This document shows, one piece after another, positions 1 through 6,657 of a DNA stretch of 9,100 bases. Location: contig DUAT01000105.1 of NCBI GenBank assembly GCA_012960755.1, forward strand, positions 89,575 through 98,674. Direction: 5' to 3'. This stretch comes from Gammaproteobacteria bacterium. GTDB taxonomy: Bacteria > Pseudomonadota > Gammaproteobacteria > Pseudomonadales > Azotimanducaceae_A. The translations under genes and the position numbers were made by a program. The notes under the pieces are model-generated. The model saw only the letters and a program-made list of their open reading frames with translations. It was not told the DNA's origin and searched no databases. Numbering within the stretch: the first letter of the stretch is position 1; each line of letters starts with the position of its first letter.

Positions 1-55
1 GCAATTAATCAAATTATAGAAGAATTATCTGCACTTGAATATCCCACACCCCACC

Positions 56-901
56 CTACTCATAAAACCCCGGCGCCGTCTTCAACTCCTTGAACCCCGC
101 ATAATCATGCTCAATCCAAAACGTCGCCTTCTTGTCCTTAACAAATTTCTCAACTTTATCCATCGCTTTCAGCGTCATCGCCGCATCAAAATTAAACTGT
201 GGCACACGCTTCTCCCGGCGACTGATCCGGAAATGGTAGAGGTCTCCCGATAGTACCAGTGGTCCGTATTTCGGCAGGTCGATGAACAGGACCTGGTGGC
301 CGGGAGTGTGGCCGTAGGCAGAAACGATCACCACACTGCCGTCGCCAAAGACATCATGATTGCCTTCGATAATTTTTACTTTTTCGTTTTTCAGGTTGTT
401 GTAGAGCTCGGGCTGAAAAAACTCGATGGTGATCTTGTCGGCGAAAGCGGCTTCGTATTCCGGTTTTTGAATCAGCAGGGTGGCACCAGTCACCTCGTTG
501 GCAATGCCGCAGTGGTCGTAGTGCATATGTGAGAATGCAACATAGTCGAAGGAGCCCATGTCCAAGCCCATGGGTTTTATCTTCTCGGCAAAGGTTTGGT
601 CCAGTCTCTGGCCGCCCTCATCGTAACCTTCGTGATCCGCAACGCTTGATGGCAGACCGCCATCCCAGAGCAGTCGGCCCTTCTCATGTTCGATGATGTA
701 ACAGGGTACGATCAGTTCCCTGACATCGGTTTCGTCATTGCTAATGGAAAACATGTCGACGTTGGGGAATGTGAGCATGCCGCAATCGAAGACGTAGAGT
801 TTCAAGGCGGGTTTGATATGGTGCTCGGCATAACTTGATGAAGAAATGCCACAGGCTCCGATAATGACACAAACGTAGGCTGTGAGAGATTTCACAAACA
901 T
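56..901 (-). CDS. Exported MBL-fold hydrolase, N-acyl homoserine lactonase family-like
   Basis: This 281-residue protein begins with a hydrophobic Sec-type signal peptide (about residues 1-25, ending near SSYAE), so it is probably periplasmic or secreted. The metal-binding pattern of the metallo-beta-lactamase fold is complete: SHMHYDH (H125, H127, D129, H130), H198 in TPGHQ, D220 in SGDLYHF and H265 in EHD. The SHMHYDHCG and GDLYH motifs resemble the AHL lactonase (AiiA-like) branch, whose members open the lactone ring of acyl homoserine lactones. The actual substrate cannot be told from sequence, and other lactones or esters are possible. The ATG start is supported by AAAGGAG (910-916) 8 nt upstream. 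The gene lies 57 bp downstream of arfB on the same strand and could share its transcript. No terminator is visible in the 55 bp beyond the stop. Confidence 0.85.
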   Translation of the reverse strand: MFVKSLTAYVCVIIGACGISSSSYAEHHIKPALKLYVFDCGMLTFPNVDMFSISNDETDVRELIVPCYIIEHEKGRLLWDGGLPSSVADHEGYDEGGQRLDQTFAEKIKPMGLDMGSFDYVAFSHMHYDHCGIANEVTGATLLIQKPEYEAAFADKITIEFFQPELYNNLKNEKVKIIEGNHDVFGDGSVVIVSAYGHTPGHQVLFIDLPKYGPLVLSGDLYHFRISRREKRVPQFNFDAAMTLKAMDKVEKFVKDKKATFWIEHDYAGFKELKTAPGFYE

Positions 902-909
902 GACTTTTG

Positions 910-950
910 CTCCTTTATTGTTATTGTTATTGCCCTTGATCTTGATCTTA
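910..950 (-). repeat. Tandem hexamer tracts in the arfB to hydrolase spacer
   Basis: The 57-bp spacer contains three perfect tandem copies of TTATTG (915-932, plus-strand reading) followed after 2 bp by two tandem copies of CTTGAT (935-946). The ribosome binding site AAAGGAG of the downstream hydrolase abuts the first tract. Such short unit tracts can change copy number by slippage, but no phase-variation role is shown here because the tract is outside the reading frame. Confidence 0.5.
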
Positions 951-958
951 TTTATTCG

Positions 959-1378
959 CTAGCTATCCCGGGAAACCTTACCACGCATCGCCTTGGTCCT
1001 GCCTCTTTTTGTCTTGCTGTCCATCCGGCGTTTCTGGGATCCCTTCGTTGGTTTGGTTTGTCTACGGACCTTGCGCACTAACGAGACACTGTGCACCAGT
1101 TTCTGTAACCGGTCTAACGCGTCGTCGCGGTTTTTCTCCTGGGTACGAAATTTTTGCGCTTTGATAACGATGACACCGTCTTTCGTAATCCGCTGGTCAC
1201 GTAAACGCAATAATCTTTCTTTGTAAAAGTCCGGCAGTGATGATGCTCGAATATCAAATCGTAAATGAATCGCAGAAGACACCTTGTTGACATTCTGGCC
1301 GCCTGCACCCTGGGCACGAATCGCTGAGAGATCTATCTCCTCATCCCGGATAACAACCATGTTAGAAATCTGCAGCAC
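959..1378 (-). CDS. arfB: Alternative ribosome-rescue factor ArfB (YaeJ), peptidyl-tRNA hydrolase
   Basis: ArfB enters stalled ribosomes that lack a stop codon and hydrolyses the peptidyl-tRNA. The 139-residue protein carries the class-I release-factor signature RAQGAGGQNVNKV with the catalytic GGQ at residues 26-28, followed by the SSAIHLRFDI segment typical of the family. It ends in a strongly basic tail (about residues 103-139, rich in Lys and Arg), which in ArfB occupies the empty mRNA channel. There is no codon-recognition domain, as expected. I chose the GTG start at 1378: it places the GGQ region at the same distance from the N-terminus as in E. coli YaeJ, and an AAGGGA sits a few bases upstream. 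An ATG six codons further in (1360) would shorten the first strand. The gene is divergent from the PepSY-like gene. Confidence 0.93.
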   Translation of the reverse strand: MLQISNMVVIRDEEIDLSAIRAQGAGGQNVNKVSSAIHLRFDIRASSLPDFYKERLLRLRDQRITKDGVIVIKAQKFRTQEKNRDDALDRLQKLVHSVSLVRKVRRQTKPTKGSQKRRMDSKTKRGRTKAMRGKVSRDS

Positions 1379-1439
1379 TTATCGTCCCTTGTTTTGTGAG
1401 TGCATTCTATCAGCATATGCAATGGGTTATGCTCTCGTG

Positions 1440-2168
1440 ATGAACAAATTGTTGATTAGAAAAACACATCGGTGGCTGGGGGTTGTTGCCGCAATCCAGT
1501 TACTTATCTGGACCAGTTCGGGTTTGTTTTTTTCCATTATTCCCATCGACGACATTCGTGGTTCTCATCTGATCGAGAAGCGGGCGGCTTTTCGCCTGGG
1601 GCATGTCAGGATGGTTTCGCCCAGTTCCCTGGTCAGGGAGCACAAGGAACTCAGCAACGTGAGCCTGGATCAGGTGCAGATCAAACAGCGACTGACTACT
1701 CCTGTGTATGTGGTCAAGGTGGAAGATAGCTGGCTGGTTTACCATGCCGAAACAGCTGAAAAATTAGCACCACTGACGCAGACCGAAGCCAGCGCAGTCG
1801 CCGCCAACAACACAACCTTGCCGGTCCAATCGGCGACCTGGGTCGAAGCAGTAGAACCAGGTAGCGAATACCGGGGTGGCGAACTACCGGCCTGGAAAAT
1901 ACAGCTGGAGGGCTCGGACCATGCAAATCTGTGGGTGGGTGCCAACAGCGGTCAGGTAAGAGCCATTCGGACGACAGAGTGGCGGATCTACGATTTTCTG
2001 TGGAGCCTTCACATTATGGATTATATCGACCGGGATAATTTCAATTCCTGGCTTTTAAGGGGTTTTGCCTTGCTGGGTGTCATCACGATACTCTCGGGCA
2101 TTGTTTTGTTTATATCATCGACGAGTTGGAGAAAGCGGCCCCGGCTCAGCCCAGAACGCGCTCCCTGA
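1440..2168 (+). CDS. PepSY-type membrane protein (PepSY-associated TM family)
   Basis: This protein of about 242 residues has an N-terminal membrane segment introduced by RKTHRWLGV (helix about residues 13-33), a periplasmic middle region, and a C-terminal segment DFLWSLHIMDY followed by a second membrane helix (GFALLGVITILSGIVLF) and a basic tail. HRWLG and the WSLHIMDY block are characteristic of PepSY-domain transmembrane proteins, many of which are linked to siderophore or iron reduction at the inner membrane; the function here is inferred only at family level. Two in-frame ATGs are plausible, 1440 (chosen because MNKLLIRKTHRWLG looks like family N-termini) and 1422. Neither has a clear Shine-Dalgarno sequence. 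The frame is open further upstream to 1284, but that part is antisense to arfB and looks non-coding. The gene converges with the Lin0512-family gene with 17 bp between the stops. Confidence 0.8.
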   Translation: MNKLLIRKTHRWLGVVAAIQLLIWTSSGLFFSIIPIDDIRGSHLIEKRAAFRLGHVRMVSPSSLVREHKELSNVSLDQVQIKQRLTTPVYVVKVEDSWLVYHAETAEKLAPLTQTEASAVAANNTTLPVQSATWVEAVEPGSEYRGGELPAWKIQLEGSDHANLWVGANSGQVRAIRTTEWRIYDFLWSLHIMDYIDRDNFNSWLLRGFALLGVITILSGIVLFISSTSWRKRPRLSPERAP

Positions 2169-2185
2169 CAGGTTTCCTCGCCCGG

Positions 2186-2524
2186 TCACTCTTCAAACTG
2201 CACGATGATCCCGGCATTGGCAATCACAATGGCATCCTGGCCATCCTCACTGGGGATTTCCAGGCCACCTTTTTCAATCTTCACTGTGACACCGCCATAG
2301 GGTAACGCTTTCTCTACGACAGCCTTGTCGACCTTTTCCGGCTCAGGCACGCCAATCAGCACGTCCAGGACCATGTCATTGGGCGATTTACCCAGCACTC
2401 TAAAAAAGTTCAGACTGCTGTGGTGAATTGCATCAAACACCGCCCGTTCTGCGGCACCGGTATAATTTTTGCCATGAACATCGACCCCCATGCCCATTTC
2501 TGTGATATATCTTTTCTTTGCCAT
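2186..2524 (-). CDS. Lin0512 family protein
   Basis: This 112-residue soluble protein matches the small conserved Lin0512 family: it starts with a strand leading to EMGMGVDVHGKNYTGAAERAVFDAI, the hallmark GxGxDxHG and AAxRAVxDAIHH pattern, and ends with a short beta segment IVIANAGIIVQ. There are no signal peptide or membrane segments. The biochemical role of the family is unknown to me, so none is assigned. The length is normal for the family. A weak GAGG lies about 10 nt before the ATG. The gene is divergent from the second MBL-fold hydrolase across a 102-bp spacer, in which I could not identify a convincing promoter pair. Confidence 0.85.
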   Translation of the reverse strand: MAKKRYITEMGMGVDVHGKNYTGAAERAVFDAIHHSSLNFFRVLGKSPNDMVLDVLIGVPEPEKVDKAVVEKALPYGGVTVKIEKGGLEIPSEDGQDAIVIANAGIIVQFEE

Positions 2525-2626
2525 AAATACTGGACCTCGTGGCTATTTGTCTGCCCTATCACTTTGCCATATAGACGTATCCCTGTTCCATCTATATCCT
2601 GTTAAAAAAATAAAGGAACAACCCTG

Positions 2627-3604
2627 ATGACCAGATATCTGTTTGCTCTCGTATTGTTAGTTTCAAGCTTTTTCTGTTTCAGCCACGACGGCCCTGAACC
2701 CCCCTCGCCAATGGACCTGGATACGCTGACGAAAGCATTCGGCTGGGATTTCGACAAGGCCGAGATCACAACCGAAACCGTGAGTGACAATTTGTATGTC
2801 TTGTTCGGTAACGGCGGCAATATCGCCGTTAGTGTAGGAGACGACGGCGTGCTTATTGTTGACGATCAGTTTCCCCAATTGATGCCGAAAATAAAATCGG
2901 CAATCGGTAAGCTCGCCAGAAAACTCTCCACAAATGAAAGCAAGGATGTCGACTTCGTTATTAACACCCACTGGCACTTCGATCATGCTGAAGGCAACCT
3001 TACACTCGGGCCGGACGGGACGTGGGTGGTGGCACAGTTGAATTCAAGAGAGATGATGAAGAACGATCACCTTATTAATCTCGTTGGGTTGTCCTACATG
3101 CAGGAGGCCTACCCCGAGAACGCCTGGCCAGCCATTACCTATGATGACACCATGCATTTTCATTTTAATGGCGAAGACATTGACCTGTTGCATTTCGGTC
3201 CTGCACATACCACCGGTGATACAGCGATTATTTTCAGAAACTCAAACGCAGTACACCTGGGGGATGTTTTCAACAACGCCGGGTATCCGTTTATAGATGC
3301 AGGCAATGGTGGAACGCTGGAAGGTATTATCAAGTTCTGTGCGGAGACGCTGGCGCAGATTAACGAAGACACCACCGTTATTCCCGGCCATGGTCCGATT
3401 ACCGACTATCAAGCCCTGTCAGACTATATCGAGATGTTAAGTATCATTCGCGATCGTATGATGGTGTTAATTGAAGCCGGTGCGACCCTTGACGAGGTTT
3501 ATGCCGCCAAAGTCACCAAAGACTGGGATAAGAAAATGGGCGACAACATGGGGTTTATTAATCGATCCTATATGAGCCTGACCCATAAGGTGGTTGACCG
3601 ATAG
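2627..3604 (+). CDS. Exported MBL-fold metallo-hydrolase
   Basis: This 325-residue protein has a Sec-type signal peptide (about residues 1-19) and an MBL fold with a full dinuclear metal site: NTHWHFDH (H115, H117, D119, H120), H194 in GPAHTTGD, D213 in HLGDVF and H255 in IPGHGP. The layout, with VINTHWHFDHAEGN, HTTGD and VIPGHG, is that of the broad exported 'MBL fold metallo-hydrolase' group that includes beta-lactamase-like and SoxH/quinoprotein-relay-type proteins. Nothing specific marks it as a true antibiotic beta-lactamase. The start is fixed by AAGGA (2613-2617) 9 nt before the ATG. The gene stands alone on its strand and converges with the DedA-rhodanese gene 32 bp downstream. It is not a close copy of the first MBL protein in the window; lengths and flanking motifs differ. 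Confidence 0.88.
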   Translation: MTRYLFALVLLVSSFFCFSHDGPEPPSPMDLDTLTKAFGWDFDKAEITTETVSDNLYVLFGNGGNIAVSVGDDGVLIVDDQFPQLMPKIKSAIGKLARKLSTNESKDVDFVINTHWHFDHAEGNLTLGPDGTWVVAQLNSREMMKNDHLINLVGLSYMQEAYPENAWPAITYDDTMHFHFNGEDIDLLHFGPAHTTGDTAIIFRNSNAVHLGDVFNNAGYPFIDAGNGGTLEGIIKFCAETLAQINEDTTVIPGHGPITDYQALSDYIEMLSIIRDRMMVLIEAGATLDEVYAAKVTKDWDKKMGDNMGFINRSYMSLTHKVVDR

Positions 3605-3636
3605 CCGTATTTTTTGTGTTGGGGCTGATATCAGGG

Positions 3637-4574
3637 CTAACCCTGTTGAAATTCGCATCTCTGGCTGTCAACCTCAAAGCCCTCCTGCATCCAGGCTTCC
3701 ATTCCACCGCGCAAGGGGAATACTCTCTCTATCCCCATTCTCTTCAGCTTCAGCGCCACACGGGCGCTGGATGCTTCGTTAGGTCAGCTGCAATACAGCA
3801 CAATGTCCTGATCCTTAGGCATATGTTCGTAATGATCATCGATATGCTCCATCGGTATACGAACAGCATTGGGTATTGCATAGGGCAACGCATTGAAATC
3901 AAGCCTGTGCCTTAGATCGATAATATAGACCGGTTGACCCGCTTTGAGTTTCTCAACGACCTCCCGTGGTTGCATCATCCGTGTTCGCAGTGATGACAGG
4001 AACAATTGTCTCTGGGTGATTTTTATCGTAATTAAAGCCGCAAGCAGCACCAGTACAATGACGAGTGCCATGCCTCCCAGTTCAGCAAACGTGGTCGCCA
4101 TCGCAGTTAGCTCATCTGCAAACAGGAATCCAATCGCCGCAACCACCACTGCCCAGATTGTTGCGCCCAGCAGATCCAGCGTTAAAAATTTAACGGCGGG
4201 CATGTGCGTCAGACCAGCCACAGGGGGCGCGATAGTTTGCAGACCCGGGACAAATTTAGCCACCACAAGGGAAAGCGAACCCAGTTTCTCAAACGACATT
4301 TCTGTTCGTTTTACGCAGTAGTCCGGTTCCAGCGAGATGCTGCAAAGGATGGTGAGCACCTTGCCGCCCCGGGTTCGTCCCAGGTGGTACCAGAGAAAAT
4401 CGGCAGGCACGCAGCAACGGTAACTAGCACCACCAGGTATATATTCATATCGCCCGTTCCGGCCAGTGCTCCGGCCCCAAGGATGACCGGAATTGAAGGC
4501 AGCGGTAACCCGACCTGGTCGAGAAAAATCAGGACAAAGAGAACTACGTAGCCATATTCAAGTAAAAACTGCAC
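3637..4574 (-). CDS. DedA-rhodanese fusion, candidate selenoprotein; carries a frameshift and an in-frame TGA
   Basis: The GTG start at 4574 follows AAAGGA (4582-4587) at 7 nt, 18 bp after threonine synthase, so the two are probably one operon. The first frame (4574 to about 4410) encodes the DedA N-terminus with its GLPLPSIPV motif; after VAACL the DedA sequence continues in another frame from about 4410 (ADFLWYHLGR, then VAKFVPGLQTIAPPVAGL and two membrane helices). Restoring one base near 4402-4405 rejoins them. A rhodanese domain follows (REVVEKLKAG, YIIDLR, IPMEHI, DIVLYCS), then a TGA at 3784-3786 and 48 further sense codons (PNEASSARVAL, PLRGGMEAW) to a TAG. In relatives, as I recall them, Cys occupies the TGA position, and a SECIS-like hairpin follows. 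With the base restored, the product is 312 residues with Sec at about 264. The family is an inner-membrane DedA/VTT protein with a cytosolic sulfurtransferase-like domain. The alternative reading is a pseudogene. Confidence 0.75.
3751..3769 (-). promoter_or_regulatory. SECIS-like hairpin just downstream of the in-frame TGA
   Basis: On the minus strand the arms CAGCGCC and GGCGCTG (7 perfect pairs) enclose a CGTGT loop. The hairpin starts 14 nt and its loop 21 nt after the TGA (3784-3786). An AGC/GCT pairing just outside, across a small internal loop, could extend it. Bacterial SECIS elements lie in the coding region right after the UGA, with a short apical loop containing a G near its 5' side; the loop here has G at its second position followed by U. 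In E. coli fdhF the loop lies at a similar distance. The bulged U of fdhF is not reproduced. The stem also encodes SSARVAL, so codon choice alone could have made part of it. Confidence 0.55.
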
Positions 4575-4592
4575 TTATCAATCCTTTGTTAT

Positions 4593-5816
4593 TCAGGGAA
4601 ACTTCGAGTAGTCAATAGGTTCTGCTATGTCCAGAATCGCATTGGATTCCGGCATCGGATATTTCAGGCCTGTCGCACAGTTGAACAACACGACACTCTC
4701 ACTGCGTTTTATTCGCCCGGATTCAACCTCTTTCACGAGAGCAGCAGCCGTGGCAGCACCTTCCGGACACAACAACAATCCCTCAGTACCCGCCAATTTA
4801 TGCTGTATGGCGGAAATTTCATCGTCGGTGACTGCTGTTGCGAAGCCATTGCTCTCCCGCACTGCCCGTAAAATCAGAAAGTCGCCAATAGCCGCCGGGA
4901 CCCGAATCCCGGCGGCAAACGTATGTGCATCCTGCCACAGTTCAGCATGTTCAGTGCCATCTTCATAAGCTTTTACAATCGGTGCACAACCGCTGGACTG
5001 TACCGCGATCATTCGAGGTCGTCGGCTATCGATCCAGCCAATTTTCTCCAGTTCGTCAAAGGCTTTCCACATGCCAATCAAACCTGTGCCGCCGCCGGTT
5101 GGATACAATATGACATCCGGCAGTTGCCATCCAAACTGTTCCGCAAGTTCCAGGCCCATGGTTTTCTTGCCTTCTATTCGGTAGGGCTCTTTTAAGGTAG
5201 AGGTATCGAACCAGGACATAGGCTCGACGCCCTCTCCCACAACACGGCCACAGTCATTAATCAGCCCATTGCATTTCCAGGTATGTGCGCCCTGGAATTC
5301 AATTTCACGCACATTCACTTCCGGCGTGTCATCCGGACAAAAGACGTAACTTTCAATACCGGCCCTGCTGCAGTAGGCTGCCAGTGCTGCTCCGGCGTTA
5401 CCGTTGGTAGGCATGGCCATTTTGGTTACGCCCAGTTCTTTCGCCATTGAAACAGCCAGGGCAAGCCCCCGGGCCTTAAATGAGCCTGTGGGCAAGCGCC
5501 CCTCGTCCTTAACCAGCACCTGCTGCATCTGCAGTTTTTCCTGCAGGAAAAATGACGGTAACAAGGGCGTAATTATTTCACCCAGACGCACAATGTTGCT
5601 GGTTTCACGTACCGGTAGTAGCTCCCGGTATCGCCAGAATTCCTGGGGACGGTTCAGCAGCAGCTTTTTATCAAAGTGCTGTGCAACGGCCTCCAGGTCA
5701 TACCTAACGAGCAATGGCTTACCCGTATCAGACAGGTTGTGCAGTTGATCTGCAGCGTAGTGCTTGCCTGTCTCACTGCATTGGAGGTGAGTTACAAAGG
5801 TTGGAGCGTCAAACAT
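4593..5816 (-). CDS. thrC: Threonine synthase (PLP-dependent)
   Basis: Threonine synthase converts O-phospho-L-homoserine to L-threonine in the last step of threonine synthesis in the cytoplasm. The 407-residue protein has the short N-terminal region typical of the family (LQCSETGKHY), then the PLP-lysine motif LPTGSFKARG with Lys at residue 114, the PTNGNAGAALAAYCSRAG block, and the phosphate-binding loop TGGGTGLIG (from residue 240). Fold-type II PLP enzymes share these, and related diaminopropionate or threonine-dehydratase-like activities are less likely given the N-terminal region. I start at the ATG at 5816; the frame is open to an ATG at 5876, but those 20 residues (MCGVVVCYVYRY...) do not look like family sequence and have no ribosome binding site. 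It is followed after 18 bp by the DedA-rhodanese gene on the same strand and is divergent from the TPR gene. Confidence 0.88.
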   Translation of the reverse strand: MFDAPTFVTHLQCSETGKHYAADQLHNLSDTGKPLLVRYDLEAVAQHFDKKLLLNRPQEFWRYRELLPVRETSNIVRLGEIITPLLPSFFLQEKLQMQQVLVKDEGRLPTGSFKARGLALAVSMAKELGVTKMAMPTNGNAGAALAAYCSRAGIESYVFCPDDTPEVNVREIEFQGAHTWKCNGLINDCGRVVGEGVEPMSWFDTSTLKEPYRIEGKKTMGLELAEQFGWQLPDVILYPTGGGTGLIGMWKAFDELEKIGWIDSRRPRMIAVQSSGCAPIVKAYEDGTEHAELWQDAHTFAAGIRVPAAIGDFLILRAVRESNGFATAVTDDEISAIQHKLAGTEGLLLCPEGAATAAALVKEVESGRIKRSESVVLFNCATGLKYPMPESNAILDIAEPIDYSKFP

Positions 5817-5946
5817 ATCATTCTTACCCTGTTTAGAGACATACCTGTAGACATAGCAAACTACCACTCCACACATTCAAAGCTTGAAATAATCGCCTGA
5901 ACACGTAATCTAGTCACTCAAGCCCTTATTGGGAAGGGGAGGTTAA

Positions 5947-6657
5947 ATGAATATTTCACGTGTAACCACATTTAGATTCAGTCTGAGCATGAGCCTGCTG
6001 TTTGCCGCTTGTTCACTTTTCGCGGCGGGCGGTGGGTCAGCCGGTGGCGGCAGCGTTGGCGGATCCAGCGAGCCCGTTAAACGCAAGACCCCTCAGGAAA
6101 TGGCGGTTTCGAACTATAATGCAGGGCTCAAGAATCGGGACAAGGCCTGGGGCTATCAGGAACGTGCCTCGACCGAGAGCAATGCAAAAAAAGTCGCCAA
6201 GTTGGATAAAAAGGCCAACAAACAATTTCAAAAAGCTGCAAAACGATTTCGTACCGCAATCAAGTACGAGCCGCGCCTGTATCAGGCACACGGCAGCCTG
6301 GGCTACGCACTCAAGCAACTCGGTGAGTTTGATGATGCGCTGTCGGCCTATAATCTCTCGGTTGAGCTTAAACCCACCTACACACCTGCCATTGAGTACC
6401 GGGCTGAAGCCCACCTTGCGCTCGGTAGGTTAGATGAGATTAAACCCGCCTATATCCAGTTGCTGAACCTGGATCGACCCCGGGCCGACCAGCTGATGGC
6501 AGCGATACAGCGTTGGTTAGACGCGCCGCATGATGACATTGACCTGGCAACCTTGACTGAATTCAGATCCTGGGCAGTAGAACGAATCACATTGAGCGCC
6601 CAGACACTCGACCTGACTGGCGCCCCATCGCCCGATTGGCAACCCGGCGAGCAATAG
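5947..6657 (+). CDS. Exported TPR-repeat protein
   Basis: This 236-residue protein starts with an export signal (about residues 1-27). C22 in LFAAC is a weak lipobox candidate, since the -3 residue is Phe, so either a lipoprotein or a signal peptidase I substrate cut near FAA is possible. A Gly/Ser linker (28-41) follows, then a basic, Lys-rich helical region (about 45-105) and two TPR units (about 111-143 with the YQAHGSLGYALKQLGEFDDAL pattern shape, and 145-177). TPRs mediate protein-protein contacts. A strong purine-rich ribosome binding site GGGGAGG (5936-5942) precedes the ATG. The last 22 nt overlap the di-heme enzyme gene, so translational coupling and a shared role are likely. The specific function is unknown. 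Confidence 0.8.
   Translation: MNISRVTTFRFSLSMSLLFAACSLFAAGGGSAGGGSVGGSSEPVKRKTPQEMAVSNYNAGLKNRDKAWGYQERASTESNAKKVAKLDKKANKQFQKAAKRFRTAIKYEPRLYQAHGSLGYALKQLGEFDDALSAYNLSVELKPTYTPAIEYRAEAHLALGRLDEIKPAYIQLLNLDRPRADQLMAAIQRWLDAPHDDIDLATLTEFRSWAVERITLSAQTLDLTGAPSPDWQPGEQ

Noticed and set aside
1284..1439. Upstream extension of the PepSY-like reading frame
   Set aside because: It is antisense to the start of arfB, and its translation does not resemble the family; MNKLLIRKTHRWLG from 1440 fits a membrane-protein N-terminus.
3625..3634. CTGATATCAG palindrome between convergent genes as a terminator
   Set aside because: It has no loop, is not GC-rich and is not followed by a suitable T tract.
4396..4414. 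Programmed -1 ribosomal frameshift
   Set aside because: No X-XXY-YYZ slippery heptamer in the overlap of the two frames, and DedA proteins are not known to me to use one.
4204..4551. Plus-strand open frames across the DedA and threonine synthase genes
   Set aside because: They are antisense shadows with low-complexity, unrecognisable translations.
5817..5876. Earlier ATG of the threonine synthase frame
   Set aside because: The extra 20 residues are not family-like and no ribosome binding site precedes the ATG.
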